Shown: in pieces, positions 52,663 to 61,296 of the stretch | Layout of the letters: each line of letters begins with the position of its first letter | Numbering within the stretch: position 1 is the first letter of the stretch | Assembly (NCBI RefSeq): GCF_021922925.1 | Contig: NZ_CP040786.1 | Location: 2,046,001 to 2,110,000 of the forward strand | From: Clavibacter phaseoli | GTDB taxonomy: Bacteria > Actinomycetota > Actinomycetes > Actinomycetales > Microbacteriaceae | Direction: 5' to 3' | Length of the DNA: 64,000 nt | The notes under the pieces: generated by a model | The model's database searches: none | What the model was told of the DNA's origin: nothing | Seen by the model: the letters and a program-made list of their open reading frames with translations, nothing else | Program-made: the position numbers and the translations under genes

Positions 52663-55284
52663 GTGACATCCGCTCCCCTACCCGCATCCGCCCTCGACGC
52701 GAGCGTGCCGCCGCGCGTCCGCCTCGCCTCCGGCGCGGTGCCGCCGAGCGAGGACGCTCCGGGGACCGCGGTCGCCCTCGTGCGCCAGGCGCTCGCGGCG
52801 ACGCCCCCGGGGCCTGGCTGGACGACGGAACGGGCGCTGGCGCTCGCGGTCGCGCTGGGCGAGAGCGGTGCCCGGCCGGGATCCGGCGGCACGGCGGACC
52901 TGTGGGAGGCGCTCGCGACGCTCGCCGCCGCGGATCTGGGCATCGCGCGCACGGTCGAGCCGCACCTGGACGCGCTCGCGATCCTCGACCAGGAGCGGGA
53001 CGCCGCGGGCGGCGGCGGCTCCGGGCTCCCGGCCGACGGGGAGGACGGACCCGAGGCGCGCACGTGGGGCGTCTTCGCGGCCGAGGGCGGCGGGGATCCG
53101 CTGACGGCCGTGGCGGACGCCGACGGGTCCGACGCGGTGCTGCTGTCCGGCACGAAGCCGTGGTGCTCGCTCGCCGGGTCGCTGACGCACGCGCTCATCA
53201 CCGCCGCCGTCGCCGACGGCACGCGCGGGCTCTTCGCGGTGGACCTGCGGCACGCGGGCGTCGAGGTCGTGCCCGGCGCATGGGTCGCCCGCGGGCTGAC
53301 CGAGGTCCCCAGCGGGCCGCTGCGCATGCGCGACGTGCCGGCGCGACGCGTGGGCGCGCCCGGCTGGTACCTCGAGCGGCCCGGGTTCCACTGGGGCGGG
53401 ATCCAGGTCGCGGCCTGCTGGTACGGCGGCGCGGTCGGGCTGGCGCGCACGCTGCTCCGGGCCGCCTCCCGCGAGGGCGCCGACCGCCTGCTCCTCATGC
53501 ACCTGGGCGCGGTCGACGCGACGCTCGACGGCGCGCGCGCGTCCCTCGCCGAGGCGTCCCTGCTGGTCGACCGCGGGCTCGCGGAGGGCGAGGAGGGGCG
53601 CCTTCTCGCCAAGCGCGTGCGCGCCGTCGTCGCCCGGGCGGTGGACGAGACGCTGACGCACGTCGCGCACGCGCTCGGCCCGGCGCCGCTCGCGCAGGAC
53701 GCGGATCACGCCAAGCGCGTGGCCGACCTGGAGCTGTACGTGCGGCAGCACCACGCCGAGCGCGACGACGCCTCGCTCGGCGGCGCGCTCGCGGAGGGGG
53801 CCAGGCGGCGGACGGCGGAGGCGACGGCGGCGGATGCCGGCGCCCCTGCCTCCGGGGCGCCCACGGGCACCGAGCAGGTGTCCGCGCCCGCCCCGAGCCC
53901 CGCGGGCGGCGTCGCCTTCGACGCGCGCGAGCCCGGCACCGACGCGGACGCCTGGGACGCGGATCCGCGCTGGGACGCGCTCGCCGCCCCCGACCTCGCG
54001 GGGATGGCCGCGCTCCTCGTGGTCTCCGCGCACGCCGACGACGAGTCCATCGGCGCCGCGGGCCTCATGGCGACCGCGGCCGCGCGCGGCGTGCCGGTGA
54101 CCCTCGTGATCGTGACGGACGGCGCCGCCTCGCACCCCGGATCCCCCACGCGCACGCCCGACCAGCTCGTCGCCCTCCGCCGCGACGAGGCCCGCGCCGC
54201 CCTCGACGCCGTCGCGCCCGACGCCCGGCTCGTGCTCCTCGGCCACCCGGACGGCGGGATCCGCGAGCGCCGCGACGCCGTGCGCGATGACCTCGCCGCG
54301 CTCCTCGCCGACGCCGCGCCGGGCACCTGGGTCGCGGCGCCGTGGCGCGGCGACGGGCACCGGGACCACCGCGTCACGGGCGAGGTCGTCGCCGAGCTGG
54401 TGGGCGCGCTGCCCGCCGCGCGCGGGATCCGGCTGGTGGAGTACCCGGTCTGGATGTGGCACTGGGCGACGCCCGCCGACCCGCGCGTGCCGTGGGCCGC
54501 GATGCGCGCCCTGCCGCTCGACGAGCCCGCGCGGGAGGCCAAGCGGGCGGCGATCCGCGCGCACGCCAGCCAGGTGGATCCGCTCTCCGACGCCCCCGAG
54601 GACGCGGCCGTGCTGCGGCCCGGCTTCCTCCGGCACGCCGACCGCGACCGGGAGGTGCTGATCGTGGGCGAGGACGCGCCCGCGACCCCGACCGCCGCCG
54701 AGCGCTTCGACGCCGCGTACGCCCGGGCGGAGGATCCGTGGCGCGTCCAGACGCGCTGGTACGAGCGCCGCAAGCGCCTCGCCACCCTCGCGGCGCTGCC
54801 GGACGAGCGGTACGGCCGGGCGCTCGAGATCGGCTGCTCCATCGGCGTGACGACGGCGGGCCTCGCCGAGCGCGTGGACGAGCTGCTCGCGGTGGACGTC
54901 GCGCCGACCGCGGTCGAGCGGGCCCGGGCGCGCCTCGCCGACGCCCCGCACGTGCGCCTCGAGGTGCGCGACGTGGGCGCCGACTGGCCGGACGGAGCCT
55001 TCGACCTCGTCGTGATGAGCGAGGTCGGCTACTACCTCGACGACGCCGCGTTCGACCGCGTGCTCGCCGCCCTGCCCGACGCCCTCGGCGCCACGGGCAC
55101 GCTCGTCGCCTGCCACTGGCGGCACCCGGAGGGCGACTTCCGGCGCACGGGCGACGAGGTGCACGCGCGGCTGGCCGCCGTCCCCGGCCTGCACGTGCTG
55201 GCGCGGCACGAGGAGGACGACTTCCTGCTCGAGGTGCTGTCGGCGGATCCGCGCTCGGTCGCGACCCGCACGGGGCTGCGATGA
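52663..55284 (+). CDS. triple fusion: acyl-CoA dehydrogenase-like, PIG-L deacetylase, NodS-like methyltransferase
   Basis: An 873-residue protein with three enzyme domains. Residues ~10-390 match acyl-CoA dehydrogenase-like flavoproteins (SGTKPWCSLAGSLTHALI, PGFHWGGIQVAACWYGGAVG). An Ala/Pro linker (~390-440) leads to a PIG-L/LmbE zinc deacetylase with AHADDESIGAAG (His457, Asp459, Asp460) and GHRDH (His566, Asp568, His569). From ~685 a class I SAM methyltransferase of NodS type has AEDPWRVQTRWYERRKR and LEIGCSIGVTT (Glu722). These are usually separate neighbouring genes. The last codon overlaps the glycosyltransferase start (ATGA). Together they suggest making an N-modified, possibly lipidated aminosugar; the product is unknown. 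Confidence 0.87.
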   Translation: MTSAPLPASALDASVPPRVRLASGAVPPSEDAPGTAVALVRQALAATPPGPGWTTERALALAVALGESGARPGSGGTADLWEALATLAAADLGIARTVEPHLDALAILDQERDAAGGGGSGLPADGEDGPEARTWGVFAAEGGGDPLTAVADADGSDAVLLSGTKPWCSLAGSLTHALITAAVADGTRGLFAVDLRHAGVEVVPGAWVARGLTEVPSGPLRMRDVPARRVGAPGWYLERPGFHWGGIQVAACWYGGAVGLARTLLRAASREGADRLLLMHLGAVDATLDGARASLAEASLLVDRGLAEGEEGRLLAKRVRAVVARAVDETLTHVAHALGPAPLAQDADHAKRVADLELYVRQHHAERDDASLGGALAEGARRRTAEATAADAGAPASGAPTGTEQVSAPAPSPAGGVAFDAREPGTDADAWDADPRWDALAAPDLAGMAALLVVSAHADDESIGAAGLMATAAARGVPVTLVIVTDGAASHPGSPTRTPDQLVALRRDEARAALDAVAPDARLVLLGHPDGGIRERRDAVRDDLAALLADAAPGTWVAAPWRGDGHRDHRVTGEVVAELVGALPAARGIRLVEYPVWMWHWATPADPRVPWAAMRALPLDEPAREAKRAAIRAHASQVDPLSDAPEDAAVLRPGFLRHADRDREVLIVGEDAPATPTAAERFDAAYARAEDPWRVQTRWYERRKRLATLAALPDERYGRALEIGCSIGVTTAGLAERVDELLAVDVAPTAVERARARLADAPHVRLEVRDVGADWPDGAFDLVVMSEVGYYLDDAAFDRVLAALPDALGATGTLVACHWRHPEGDFRRTGDEVHARLAAVPGLHVLARHEEDDFLLEVLSADPRSVATRTGLR

Positions 55285-56072
55285 CGGGCGGGTCGGCGGC
55301 GGCGGCGGAGCCGGCCGCGCGGATCCGCGCGGTCACGGTCGTCATCCCGGCGCGCGACGAGGAGGAGCTGGTCGGCCGCTGCCTCGCGTCGGTCGAGGTC
55401 GCCGCAGCCCGGGCGCGCGCCGCGGGGGTCCGCGTGCGCGTGATCCTCGTGGCCGACGACTGCCGGGACCGCACCGCCGAGGTGGCGCGCGCCGCCGGCG
55501 TCGAGGTCATCGAGAGCGCTGCCGGGCGCGTGGGCGCCGCGCGCGCCCAGGGCGTCGACGCGGCGCGAGCGGGCTGGGACGGCGACGACGCCGAGCACTG
55601 GATCGCGTGCACCGACGCCGACTCCGCGGTGCCGCCCGCGTGGATCACCAGCCAGCTGGAGCTCGCGGACACCGGGACCGACGTGGTCGTCGGCACCGTC
55701 CGCCCGGAGCTCGACGACCTCAGCCCCGCGCAGGTCGAGGCCTGGCGCGCCACGCGCGTGCCCGGCCACGCCAACGGGCACGTGCACGGCGCGAACCTCG
55801 GCGTGCGCGCCGACGCGTACGTCGCGGCCGGCGGGTTCCCGGCCGTCGCGGAGCACGAGGACGTCGACCTCGTGACGCGGCTGCGGGGCATGGACGCGCG
55901 GATCACGGCGTCGGCGGCCGGCGAGGTGCTCACGTCCAGCCGTCGCGAGGGCCGCACGCCCGGCGGCTACGCGGGGTACCTGCACGTGTCGCTGCTGGAG
56001 CGGGCGCGCGAGCGGGAGCTCGAGCGCCAGCGCGCCGCGGGGTGCGACAGCCCCTGCGTGCCGGCGGGCTGA
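55281..56072 (+). CDS. GT2-family glycosyltransferase coupled to the triple fusion
   Basis: A 263-residue GT-A fold glycosyltransferase. VTVVIPARDEEELVGRCLASV binds the nucleotide, CTDADSAVPPAWI holds the metal-binding DAD, and VAEHEDVDLVTRLRG supplies the catalytic ED. GHVHGANLGVRADAYVAAGGFP is the acceptor-loop region. There are no membrane helices, so it acts in the cytosol. It is translationally coupled to the fusion gene. The Cys/Pro tail after the Arg-rich helix is short. It likely transfers the sugar that the deacetylase and methyltransferase then modify, or adds to it. Confidence 0.87.
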   Translation: MTGGSAAAAEPAARIRAVTVVIPARDEEELVGRCLASVEVAAARARAAGVRVRVILVADDCRDRTAEVARAAGVEVIESAAGRVGAARAQGVDAARAGWDGDDAEHWIACTDADSAVPPAWITSQLELADTGTDVVVGTVRPELDDLSPAQVEAWRATRVPGHANGHVHGANLGVRADAYVAAGGFPAVAEHEDVDLVTRLRGMDARITASAAGEVLTSSRREGRTPGGYAGYLHVSLLERARERELERQRAAGCDSPCVPAG

Positions 56073-56087
56073 CCGGACGTCCGTCCG

Positions 56088-56582
56088 TCAGCTCGTCGTC
56101 GCGGCGTCGTCCGCCATCCTGCGCGTCCCCGCTGCGGTCCCCTCCGCGACGGCCCGCACGACGGCGGCCGCCGTCCGGAACTGCTCGGCGGTGAACCCGT
56201 CGAGCGCGCGGTCGACCTCGGCCTGCGCGCCCTGCAGCACGGCCATCACGCGCGTCCGGGACGCGGCGGTCGGCCGCAGCGTGACCACGCGCCGGTCGGC
56301 GACCTCCCGGCTCCGCCCGATGTGCCCGCCGCCCTCCAGCCGGTTGATGAGCGCGGTCGTGGCCCCCGAGGTCAGGTGCAGCCGCTCCGAGAGTCGCGCC
56401 GGGGACAGAGCCCGGCCGGCGGTCTCCGCCCAGATCACCTCGGCGAGCGCCGTCGTGTCCGTCGTCGGCAGCCCGATGGCCGCGGCCAGCTGCCGCACCG
56501 AGTCGTCGAAGGCGGTCGTGTGGTCCCGCAGCCGCTCGAGCACCTCGGAGCGGTCCCCGGGGACCGCGATGGTGTGGGACAT
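56088..56582 (-). CDS. MarR-family regulator
   Basis: A 164-residue MarR protein. The wHTH is at ~55-115, with LSPARLSERLHLTSGATTALINRLEGGGHIGRSREVADRRVVTL. A GGAGGA site precedes the ATG. It is divergent from the FAD monooxygenase at 56691 and a near-perfect palindrome sits between them, so it is the likely repressor of that gene and itself. The inducer is probably the monooxygenase's phenolic or antibiotic-like substrate. Confidence 0.88.
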   Translation of the reverse strand: MSHTIAVPGDRSEVLERLRDHTTAFDDSVRQLAAAIGLPTTDTTALAEVIWAETAGRALSPARLSERLHLTSGATTALINRLEGGGHIGRSREVADRRVVTLRPTAASRTRVMAVLQGAQAEVDRALDGFTAEQFRTAAAVVRAVAEGTAAGTRRMADDAATTS

Positions 56583-56607
56583 GACGTGATCCTCCGAGAC
56601 GTCGAGA

Positions 56608-56640
56608 ATGCTTCACGGTAAAGCATCTACGCCATAGAGT
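56608..56640. promoter_or_regulatory. MarR operator and monooxygenase promoter
   Basis: ATGCTTCACGGTAAAGCAT (56608-56626) is a palindrome with eight of nine pairs matching around a central G. It contains a -35-like TTCACG (56612-56617), with TAGAGT 17 bases downstream (56635-56640) as the -10 of the plus-strand monooxygenase gene. Binding here would block that promoter. Confidence 0.65.
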
Positions 56641-56690
56641 CTACTCGCGCCCGGGATCCCGGGGCAGCCCGACGATCGAGGAGATCACCC

Positions 56691-57920
56691 ATGGCCGACA
56701 CCGCCCACCACCGCCCGAGGGTCCTCGTGACGGGAGCCAGCATCGCCGGGCCCGCGCTCGCCTGGGGCCTGCATCGCGAGGGCTTCGACGTGACCCTGCT
56801 CGAGCGCTCGGCAGAGCAGCGCCAGGCGGGGCAGAACATCGACGTGCGCGGCCTCGGCCGCGACGTCCTCCGGCGCATGGGCATCGAGGACCTCGTGATG
56901 GCGAACCTCACGGGCGAGGACGGCACGCGCTTCGTCGACGAGGAGGGCCGCGTCCTCGCGACCTTCCCGCGCGCGGAGGGCGAGGACGGGCCGACGGCCG
57001 AGGTAGAGATCCTGCGCGGCCGGTTCGCGGGGATCCTCGTCGACTTCGTGCGGGACGACGTCGAGATCCGCCACGGCGACTTCGTGACCGGGGTGCGGCA
57101 GGACGCGACGGGGGTGGACGTCGAGCTCGCGAGCGGATCCCGCGAGCGCTACGACCTCCTGCTCGTCGCCGAGGGCCGCAGCTCCCGCACGCGTCGGCTG
57201 GCGTTCGCCGAGGAGACCACCCTCCGCGACCACGGCGTGAGCATCGCCTACGGGACGATCGACCGCGTCCCCGGCGACACGGGCTACTGGGACTTCCTCA
57301 CGGGACGCGGCGCGCGGAACGCGACCATCCGGCCCGACGACGAGGGCACCATCCGCGCGAGCCTGTCGTTCGAGTCGGAGCCGTCCGGCTTCGAGCAGCT
57401 GCCGTTCGACGCCCAGATGACCGTGCTCCGCGCGCGCTTCCGCGGCGCGGGCTGGCGGGTCGAGCGGATCCTCGACGGCTTCCAGGCGCGACCGGACGAG
57501 TTCTACACGCAGCGCATGGAGCAGGTGATCGTCTCGACGTGGTCGAAGGGACGCATCGCGCTCCTCGGCGACGCGGCGTGGGGATCCGGCCCCACGGGGA
57601 TGGGCACGACCCTCTCGCTGGTCTCCGCCCACGTGCTCGCGGGCGAGCTGGGACGCGCCCTCGCGGACCCCGCCGACACCTTCGCCGCCGCGTTCGCGCG
57701 CTACGAGGCGCAGCTCCGCCGCTACGCCGACAGCGCGCAGGGGCTGCCGCCGGGCGGGGCGCGCCTCACGCACCCGTCGTCCGCGGTCGGGCAGCGGGTG
57801 CTGCGCGGTGCCGTGCGGGTGGCCGCGTCCCGACCCGTCCGCGAGTTCTCCGACCGGTTCCTCCTGACGAGCGCGCGCCACGCGCCGACGCTCGCCGCCT
57901 ACCCGCGGCTGCGCGGCTGA
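56691..57920 (+). CDS. FAD-dependent monooxygenase (PHBH/TetX type)
   Basis: A 409-residue class A flavin monooxygenase that uses NAD(P)H and O2. FAD binds at VTGASIAGPALAWGLHREGFDVTLLER, the DG-like region is LLLVAEGRSSRTRR and the ribityl motif is IALLGDAAWGSGPTGMGTTLSLVSA. GAGGAG precedes the ATG. It has the TetX/aromatic hydroxylase architecture; detoxification or plant-phenolic oxidation is plausible. Regulated by the divergent MarR. Confidence 0.89.
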   Translation: MADTAHHRPRVLVTGASIAGPALAWGLHREGFDVTLLERSAEQRQAGQNIDVRGLGRDVLRRMGIEDLVMANLTGEDGTRFVDEEGRVLATFPRAEGEDGPTAEVEILRGRFAGILVDFVRDDVEIRHGDFVTGVRQDATGVDVELASGSRERYDLLLVAEGRSSRTRRLAFAEETTLRDHGVSIAYGTIDRVPGDTGYWDFLTGRGARNATIRPDDEGTIRASLSFESEPSGFEQLPFDAQMTVLRARFRGAGWRVERILDGFQARPDEFYTQRMEQVIVSTWSKGRIALLGDAAWGSGPTGMGTTLSLVSAHVLAGELGRALADPADTFAAAFARYEAQLRRYADSAQGLPPGGARLTHPSSAVGQRVLRGAVRVAASRPVREFSDRFLLTSARHAPTLAAYPRLRG

Positions 57921-57931
57921 CGAACGGGACC

Positions 57932-57959
57932 AGGGCGCGGCCGCTCGGCCGGGCGCCCT
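57932..57959 (+). terminator. terminator after the monooxygenase gene
   Basis: AGGGCGC-GGCCG-ct-CGGCC-gg-GCGCCCT folds into a 12-base stem with one bulge and is followed by CTCTT, 12 bases after the stop. Confidence 0.7.
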
Positions 57960-58061
57960 CTTGGCCGGCTCATCGGATCGCCATGGCCGCCGCATCGGAT
58001 CGCCCGGCACGGTGGGCACGTCCCGACCGCCGGGGCACGACGAGACCGAGATGAGACGAAC

Positions 58062-59081
58062 ATGAGCCGCATCCCCGAACCCGACCGCACCCCCGACGGC
58101 CCCGCCTACGAGGGCCGGCTGCTCGCCCGCGCCGACGAGGAGGTGGTCGACCAGGGAGCCGGCTTCGACCTCCGGACGCTGCTGAGCCGGCGGGCCGTGC
58201 TCGCCTACCTCGGGGCGGGCATCGGATCCGTCGCGCTCGCGGCCTGCACGAGCGGCGCCAGCGGATCCACCGCGACCGGCTCCCCGTCCGCGGCCGCGAC
58301 GACCTCCACCGGCGAGATCCCCGACGAGACCGCCGGCCCCTACCCGGGCGACGGATCCAACGGCGCCGACGTGCTCGAGCGCTCCGGCATCGTGCGCAGC
58401 GACATCCGCTCCAGCCTCGACGGGGGCGCCAGCGCCGCGGGCGTGCAGATGGCGCTCACGCTCACGATCCTCGACACCGCGAACGGCGACGTCCCCTTCA
58501 CGGGCGCTGCCGTGTACGTGTGGCACTGCGACGCGGCGGGCGGCTACTCCCTCTACTCCGACGGCATCACGGAGGAGACCTACCTCCGCGGGGTGCAGGT
58601 CGTGGGCGACGACGGCACCGTGTCCTTCAGCTCGATCCTCCCCGCCTGCTACACGGGCCGATGGCCGCACATCCACTTCGAGGTCTACCCGAGCGTGGAC
58701 GACATCACCGACTCCACGAAGGCCATCGCGACCTCGCAGGTCGCGATCCCGCAGGACGCGTGCACGGCCGTCTACGCGCGCTCCGAGTACGCCGGATCCA
58801 GCGCCAACCTCGCGCAGGTCACCCTCGACTCCGACAACGTGTTCGGCGACGACGGCGGCGCCCTGCAGCTGGCGACCGTGACGGGCGACGCGACCGCGGG
58901 CTACTCGGTGGCGCTCACCGCGCGCGTCGACACGGCGACCACCCCGACGGCGGGGACCGCGCCCTCCGGCGGCGGCGCCGGTGGTGCGGGCGGCGGCGCG
59001 GGCGGGACCCCGCCCGCCGGCGCCCCGCCGACCGGCGGGACCGCGCCGACCGTCGCCCCCACGACCGGCGCCGACGGCTGA
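58062..59081 (+). CDS. exported intradiol ring-cleavage dioxygenase-like lipoprotein
   Basis: A 339-residue protein. A long N-region leads to Arg43-Arg44 in LSRRAVLAYLG and a lipobox ending at Cys62, a Tat-type lipoprotein signal. The catechol dioxygenase fold has the iron ligands Tyr162 (GGYSLYS), Tyr197 (ACYTGR), His203 and His205 (PHIHFEV). EETYLRGVQVVGDDGTVSFSSI is family-typical. The C-terminal ~55 residues are a Gly/Ala/Pro/Thr-rich low-complexity tail. Secreted intradiol-like proteins occur in actinobacteria and fungi and may attack aromatic compounds outside the cell. A tatA-like gene follows directly. Confidence 0.86.
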   Translation: MSRIPEPDRTPDGPAYEGRLLARADEEVVDQGAGFDLRTLLSRRAVLAYLGAGIGSVALAACTSGASGSTATGSPSAAATTSTGEIPDETAGPYPGDGSNGADVLERSGIVRSDIRSSLDGGASAAGVQMALTLTILDTANGDVPFTGAAVYVWHCDAAGGYSLYSDGITEETYLRGVQVVGDDGTVSFSSILPACYTGRWPHIHFEVYPSVDDITDSTKAIATSQVAIPQDACTAVYARSEYAGSSANLAQVTLDSDNVFGDDGGALQLATVTGDATAGYSVALTARVDTATTPTAGTAPSGGGAGGAGGGAGGTPPAGAPPTGGTAPTVAPTTGADG

Positions 59082-59113
59082 CGCCGGCTCACCGCGACCC
59101 GACAGGACACCCC

Positions 59114-59338
59114 ATGGGACTGCTGCAGAACCTCTCCGGCTGGCACGCCGTCGTCATCCTCACCGTCGTGCTGCTGCTCTTCGGGGCCGACCGGCTCCCC
59201 GCCCTCGCCCGTGGCGCGGGCGAGTCCATCCGGACCTTCCGGACCGAGGTGCGCGACGACGACGCGGATCCCTCCGCCGAGCCGTCGAACGCACCCGCGC
59301 CCGCGCCGCAGGACGCGGGCACCCGGATGAGGACGTAG
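59114..59338 (+). CDS. tatA: TatA/TatE-like twin-arginine translocase subunit
   Basis: A 74-residue protein with one N-terminal helix (WHAVVILTVVLLLFGADRLP), the F-G-x-x-(K/R)-L-P hinge and an amphipathic helix ALARGAGESIRTFRTEV, then an acidic/Pro tail. This is the TatA pattern. It lies 32 bases after a gene for a twin-arginine lipoprotein, so it may be a substrate-linked extra copy; tatC is not in the window. A duplicate of the main tatA is assumed but not shown. Confidence 0.87.
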   Translation: MGLLQNLSGWHAVVILTVVLLLFGADRLPALARGAGESIRTFRTEVRDDDADPSAEPSNAPAPAPQDAGTRMRT

Positions 59339-59365
59339 GGGCGCGCGCGGGGCGTGCCCGCCGGC

Positions 59366-59770
59366 TCAGGCCGCGGGGGTCCGACCCCGCGCCGCCTGCA
59401 GCGCCGCCCAGCGCCGGTGCGCGAGGACGTGCAGGACCAGGGAGGCCGCCCCGGCGACCGTGAGCGCCGCCGCGAGGATCCAGAGGCCGGTGTCGCCGCC
59501 GATCCCCGCCGCCACGGCGCTGACGACGGCCAGGGCCGCGAGCCCGATGCCCACCGCGAGGAGCCCGTTCGTCGGCGCCTCGAGCGGGCGCGGCGCGGAG
59601 TCCGGCGCAGGCACGCGATCCCACGTCACGATGAAGAGCGTCGCGATCGGACCGAGCACGATCGAGACGAGGAACCAGTTCCACCTCGATCGGCCCTTCT
59701 GCTCCGCGAGCCCCGCGTTCACGAGGGCGAGCGTGACCCACCCGTAGCTGCCGATCCACGTCTGATCCAT
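59366..59770 (-). CDS. four-helix membrane protein of unknown function
   Basis: A 134-residue protein with four hydrophobic segments: WVTLALVNAGLA, WFLVSIVLGPIATLFIV, LLAVGIGLAALAVVSAVAA and LWILAAALTVAGAASLVLHVLA. It starts MDQTWIGSYG at 59770, although an in-frame start six codons upstream is possible. Convergent with tatA. I see no family signature beyond the helices. Confidence 0.7.
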   Translation of the reverse strand: MDQTWIGSYGWVTLALVNAGLAEQKGRSRWNWFLVSIVLGPIATLFIVTWDRVPAPDSAPRPLEAPTNGLLAVGIGLAALAVVSAVAAGIGGDTGLWILAAALTVAGAASLVLHVLAHRRWAALQAARGRTPAA

Positions 59771-59834
59771 GCCCCGACCGTAGGGCACGGCCGCCGCCGG
59801 CCCGCGGCCCGGGCTATTTCCCCACCTGCTCCGC

Positions 59835-59840
59835 TACCCT
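59835..59840 (+). promoter_or_regulatory. -10 box (TACCCT) giving a leaderless short ORF
   Basis: TACCCT is followed by six bases (CCATCC) and then ATG at 59847, the same spacing as before purM and purD. It appears to be the promoter for the short ORF and the CorC-type gene together. Confidence 0.45.
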
Positions 59841-59846
59841 CCATCC

Positions 59847-59960
59847 ATGCACAGAACCGCGCGGGAGCCCGCTCCCGACAGCCACAGTCCCGGCGCCCGG
59901 ACGACCCCGGGCACGCCCCGCGCACTCCGCGCCACCCGCCAGACCGGCGCCCGCTCGTGA
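59847..59960 (+). CDS. 37-residue leaderless upstream ORF coupled to the CorC-type gene
   Basis: ATG at 59847 opens a frame that encodes 37 residues rich in Arg, Pro, Ala and Thr (MHRTAREPAPDSHSPGAR...). Its TGA (59958-59960) overlaps the GTG of the next gene in GTGA. With a -10 box six bases before the ATG it would be translated from the 5' end and deliver ribosomes to the downstream start, which lacks a ribosome site. It may be a leader peptide rather than a functional protein. No homologue is known to me. Confidence 0.45.
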   Translation: MHRTAREPAPDSHSPGARTTPGTPRALRATRQTGARS

Positions 59961-61270
59961 ACGGCGACCTCGTCCTCAACATCGTCCTGGTCGTGGTGTT
60001 CGTCCTCGTCGGCGGCGTGTTCGCCGCCACCGAGATGGCGCTCGTCACCCTCCGCGAGGGCCAGCTCAACGCCCTCGCCGCCCGCGGCCGCCGCGGCGAG
60101 AAGGTCGCCGCGCTCGCCCGGAACCCCAACACCTTCCTCGCGGCGGTGCAGATCGGCGTCACCGTCGCCGGCTTCGCGTCGGCCGCGTACGGCGCCTCGT
60201 CGATCGCGCCGTCCGTGGTGCCGCTGCTCGAGTCGTGGGGCCTCGAGTCCGGCCTCGCGTCCACGATCGCGACCCTCCTGCTGACGCTGATGATCGCCTA
60301 CCTGTCGCTCGTGCTCGGCGAGCTCGCGCCCAAGCGCCTCGCCATCCAGCGCAACGCGGGCTTCGCGTACGGCGTCGCGCCCGTGCTCAACGGCTTCGCG
60401 AACCTCATGCGCCCGGTGATCTGGCTGCTCTCCGTCTCGACGAACGTGGTCGTCCGCCTCCTCGGCGGCGACCCGCACAAGACCGGCGAGGAGATGAGCG
60501 AGGAGGAGCTCCGCGACATCGTCTCCAGCCACGAGGGCCTCCCGGACGACGAGCGCCGGATCCTCGACGACGTGCTGTCGCTCCGCCACCGCCAGCTCAG
60601 CGAGGTCATGAAGCCGCGGCCCGAGATCGCCGCGCTCGACGGCACCGGCACCGTCCGCGACGCGGGCATCGACGTGCAGGACCGGCCGTACTCGCGCTAC
60701 CCGGTGGTCGACAAGACCATCGACGACGTCATCGGGTTCGTGCACGTGCGCGACCTGTACCAGGCGATCGCGGCGGATCCCACGCGGCCCGTGTCCGAGA
60801 TCCTCCGCCCGATCCCCTACCTCCCGGCGACCGCGCGCGTGCTGCCGACGCTGACGATGATGCGCGCCGAGGGCCACCAGATCGCCGTGATCGTGGACGA
60901 GTACGGCGGCACCGACGGCATCGTCACGCTCGAGGACCTCGTGGAGGAGGTCGTCGGCGAGATCTTCGACGAGTACGACACCGACTCGGCCGCGCGCGAC
61001 CTCGCGGAGGACGGCGGCACGATCGACGGCCGCCTCAACTTCCAGGACTTCGAGGAGGCGACGGGCGTCAAGCTGCCCGACTCCGCGTCGGACACGGTCG
61101 CGGGCTTCGTCATCGAGAACCTCGGCCGGCTCGCGCAGGTCGGCGACACGGTCGAGGTCGACGGCGTGACCCTGCAGGTGACGGCGCTCGACCGGCGGCG
61201 GATCTCCGAGATCCTCGTCATCCCGCGGGAGGAGCCGGCGACGGAGGACGCGGCCGCCGCGACCGCCTAG
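59957..61270 (+). CDS. CNNM/CorC-HlyC-family membrane protein (hemolysin family)
   Basis: A 437-residue protein in the usual domain order. A CNNM transmembrane domain (~1-190; [30 protein letters not shown]) precedes two CBS domains (~210-330; [57 protein letters not shown]) and a CorC/HlyC FAD-like domain (~345-425). Such proteins are linked to magnesium or cobalt export and membrane integrity. The GTG at 59957 has no ribosome site but overlaps the stop of the short ORF before it. Confidence 0.9.
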   Translation: MNGDLVLNIVLVVVFVLVGGVFAATEMALVTLREGQLNALAARGRRGEKVAALARNPNTFLAAVQIGVTVAGFASAAYGASSIAPSVVPLLESWGLESGLASTIATLLLTLMIAYLSLVLGELAPKRLAIQRNAGFAYGVAPVLNGFANLMRPVIWLLSVSTNVVVRLLGGDPHKTGEEMSEEELRDIVSSHEGLPDDERRILDDVLSLRHRQLSEVMKPRPEIAALDGTGTVRDAGIDVQDRPYSRYPVVDKTIDDVIGFVHVRDLYQAIAADPTRPVSEILRPIPYLPATARVLPTLTMMRAEGHQIAVIVDEYGGTDGIVTLEDLVEEVVGEIFDEYDTDSAARDLAEDGGTIDGRLNFQDFEEATGVKLPDSASDTVAGFVIENLGRLAQVGDTVEVDGVTLQVTALDRRRISEILVIPREEPATEDAAAATA

Positions 61271-61296
61271 CGCGACGGCGGCGGGCGCGTCCCGGC

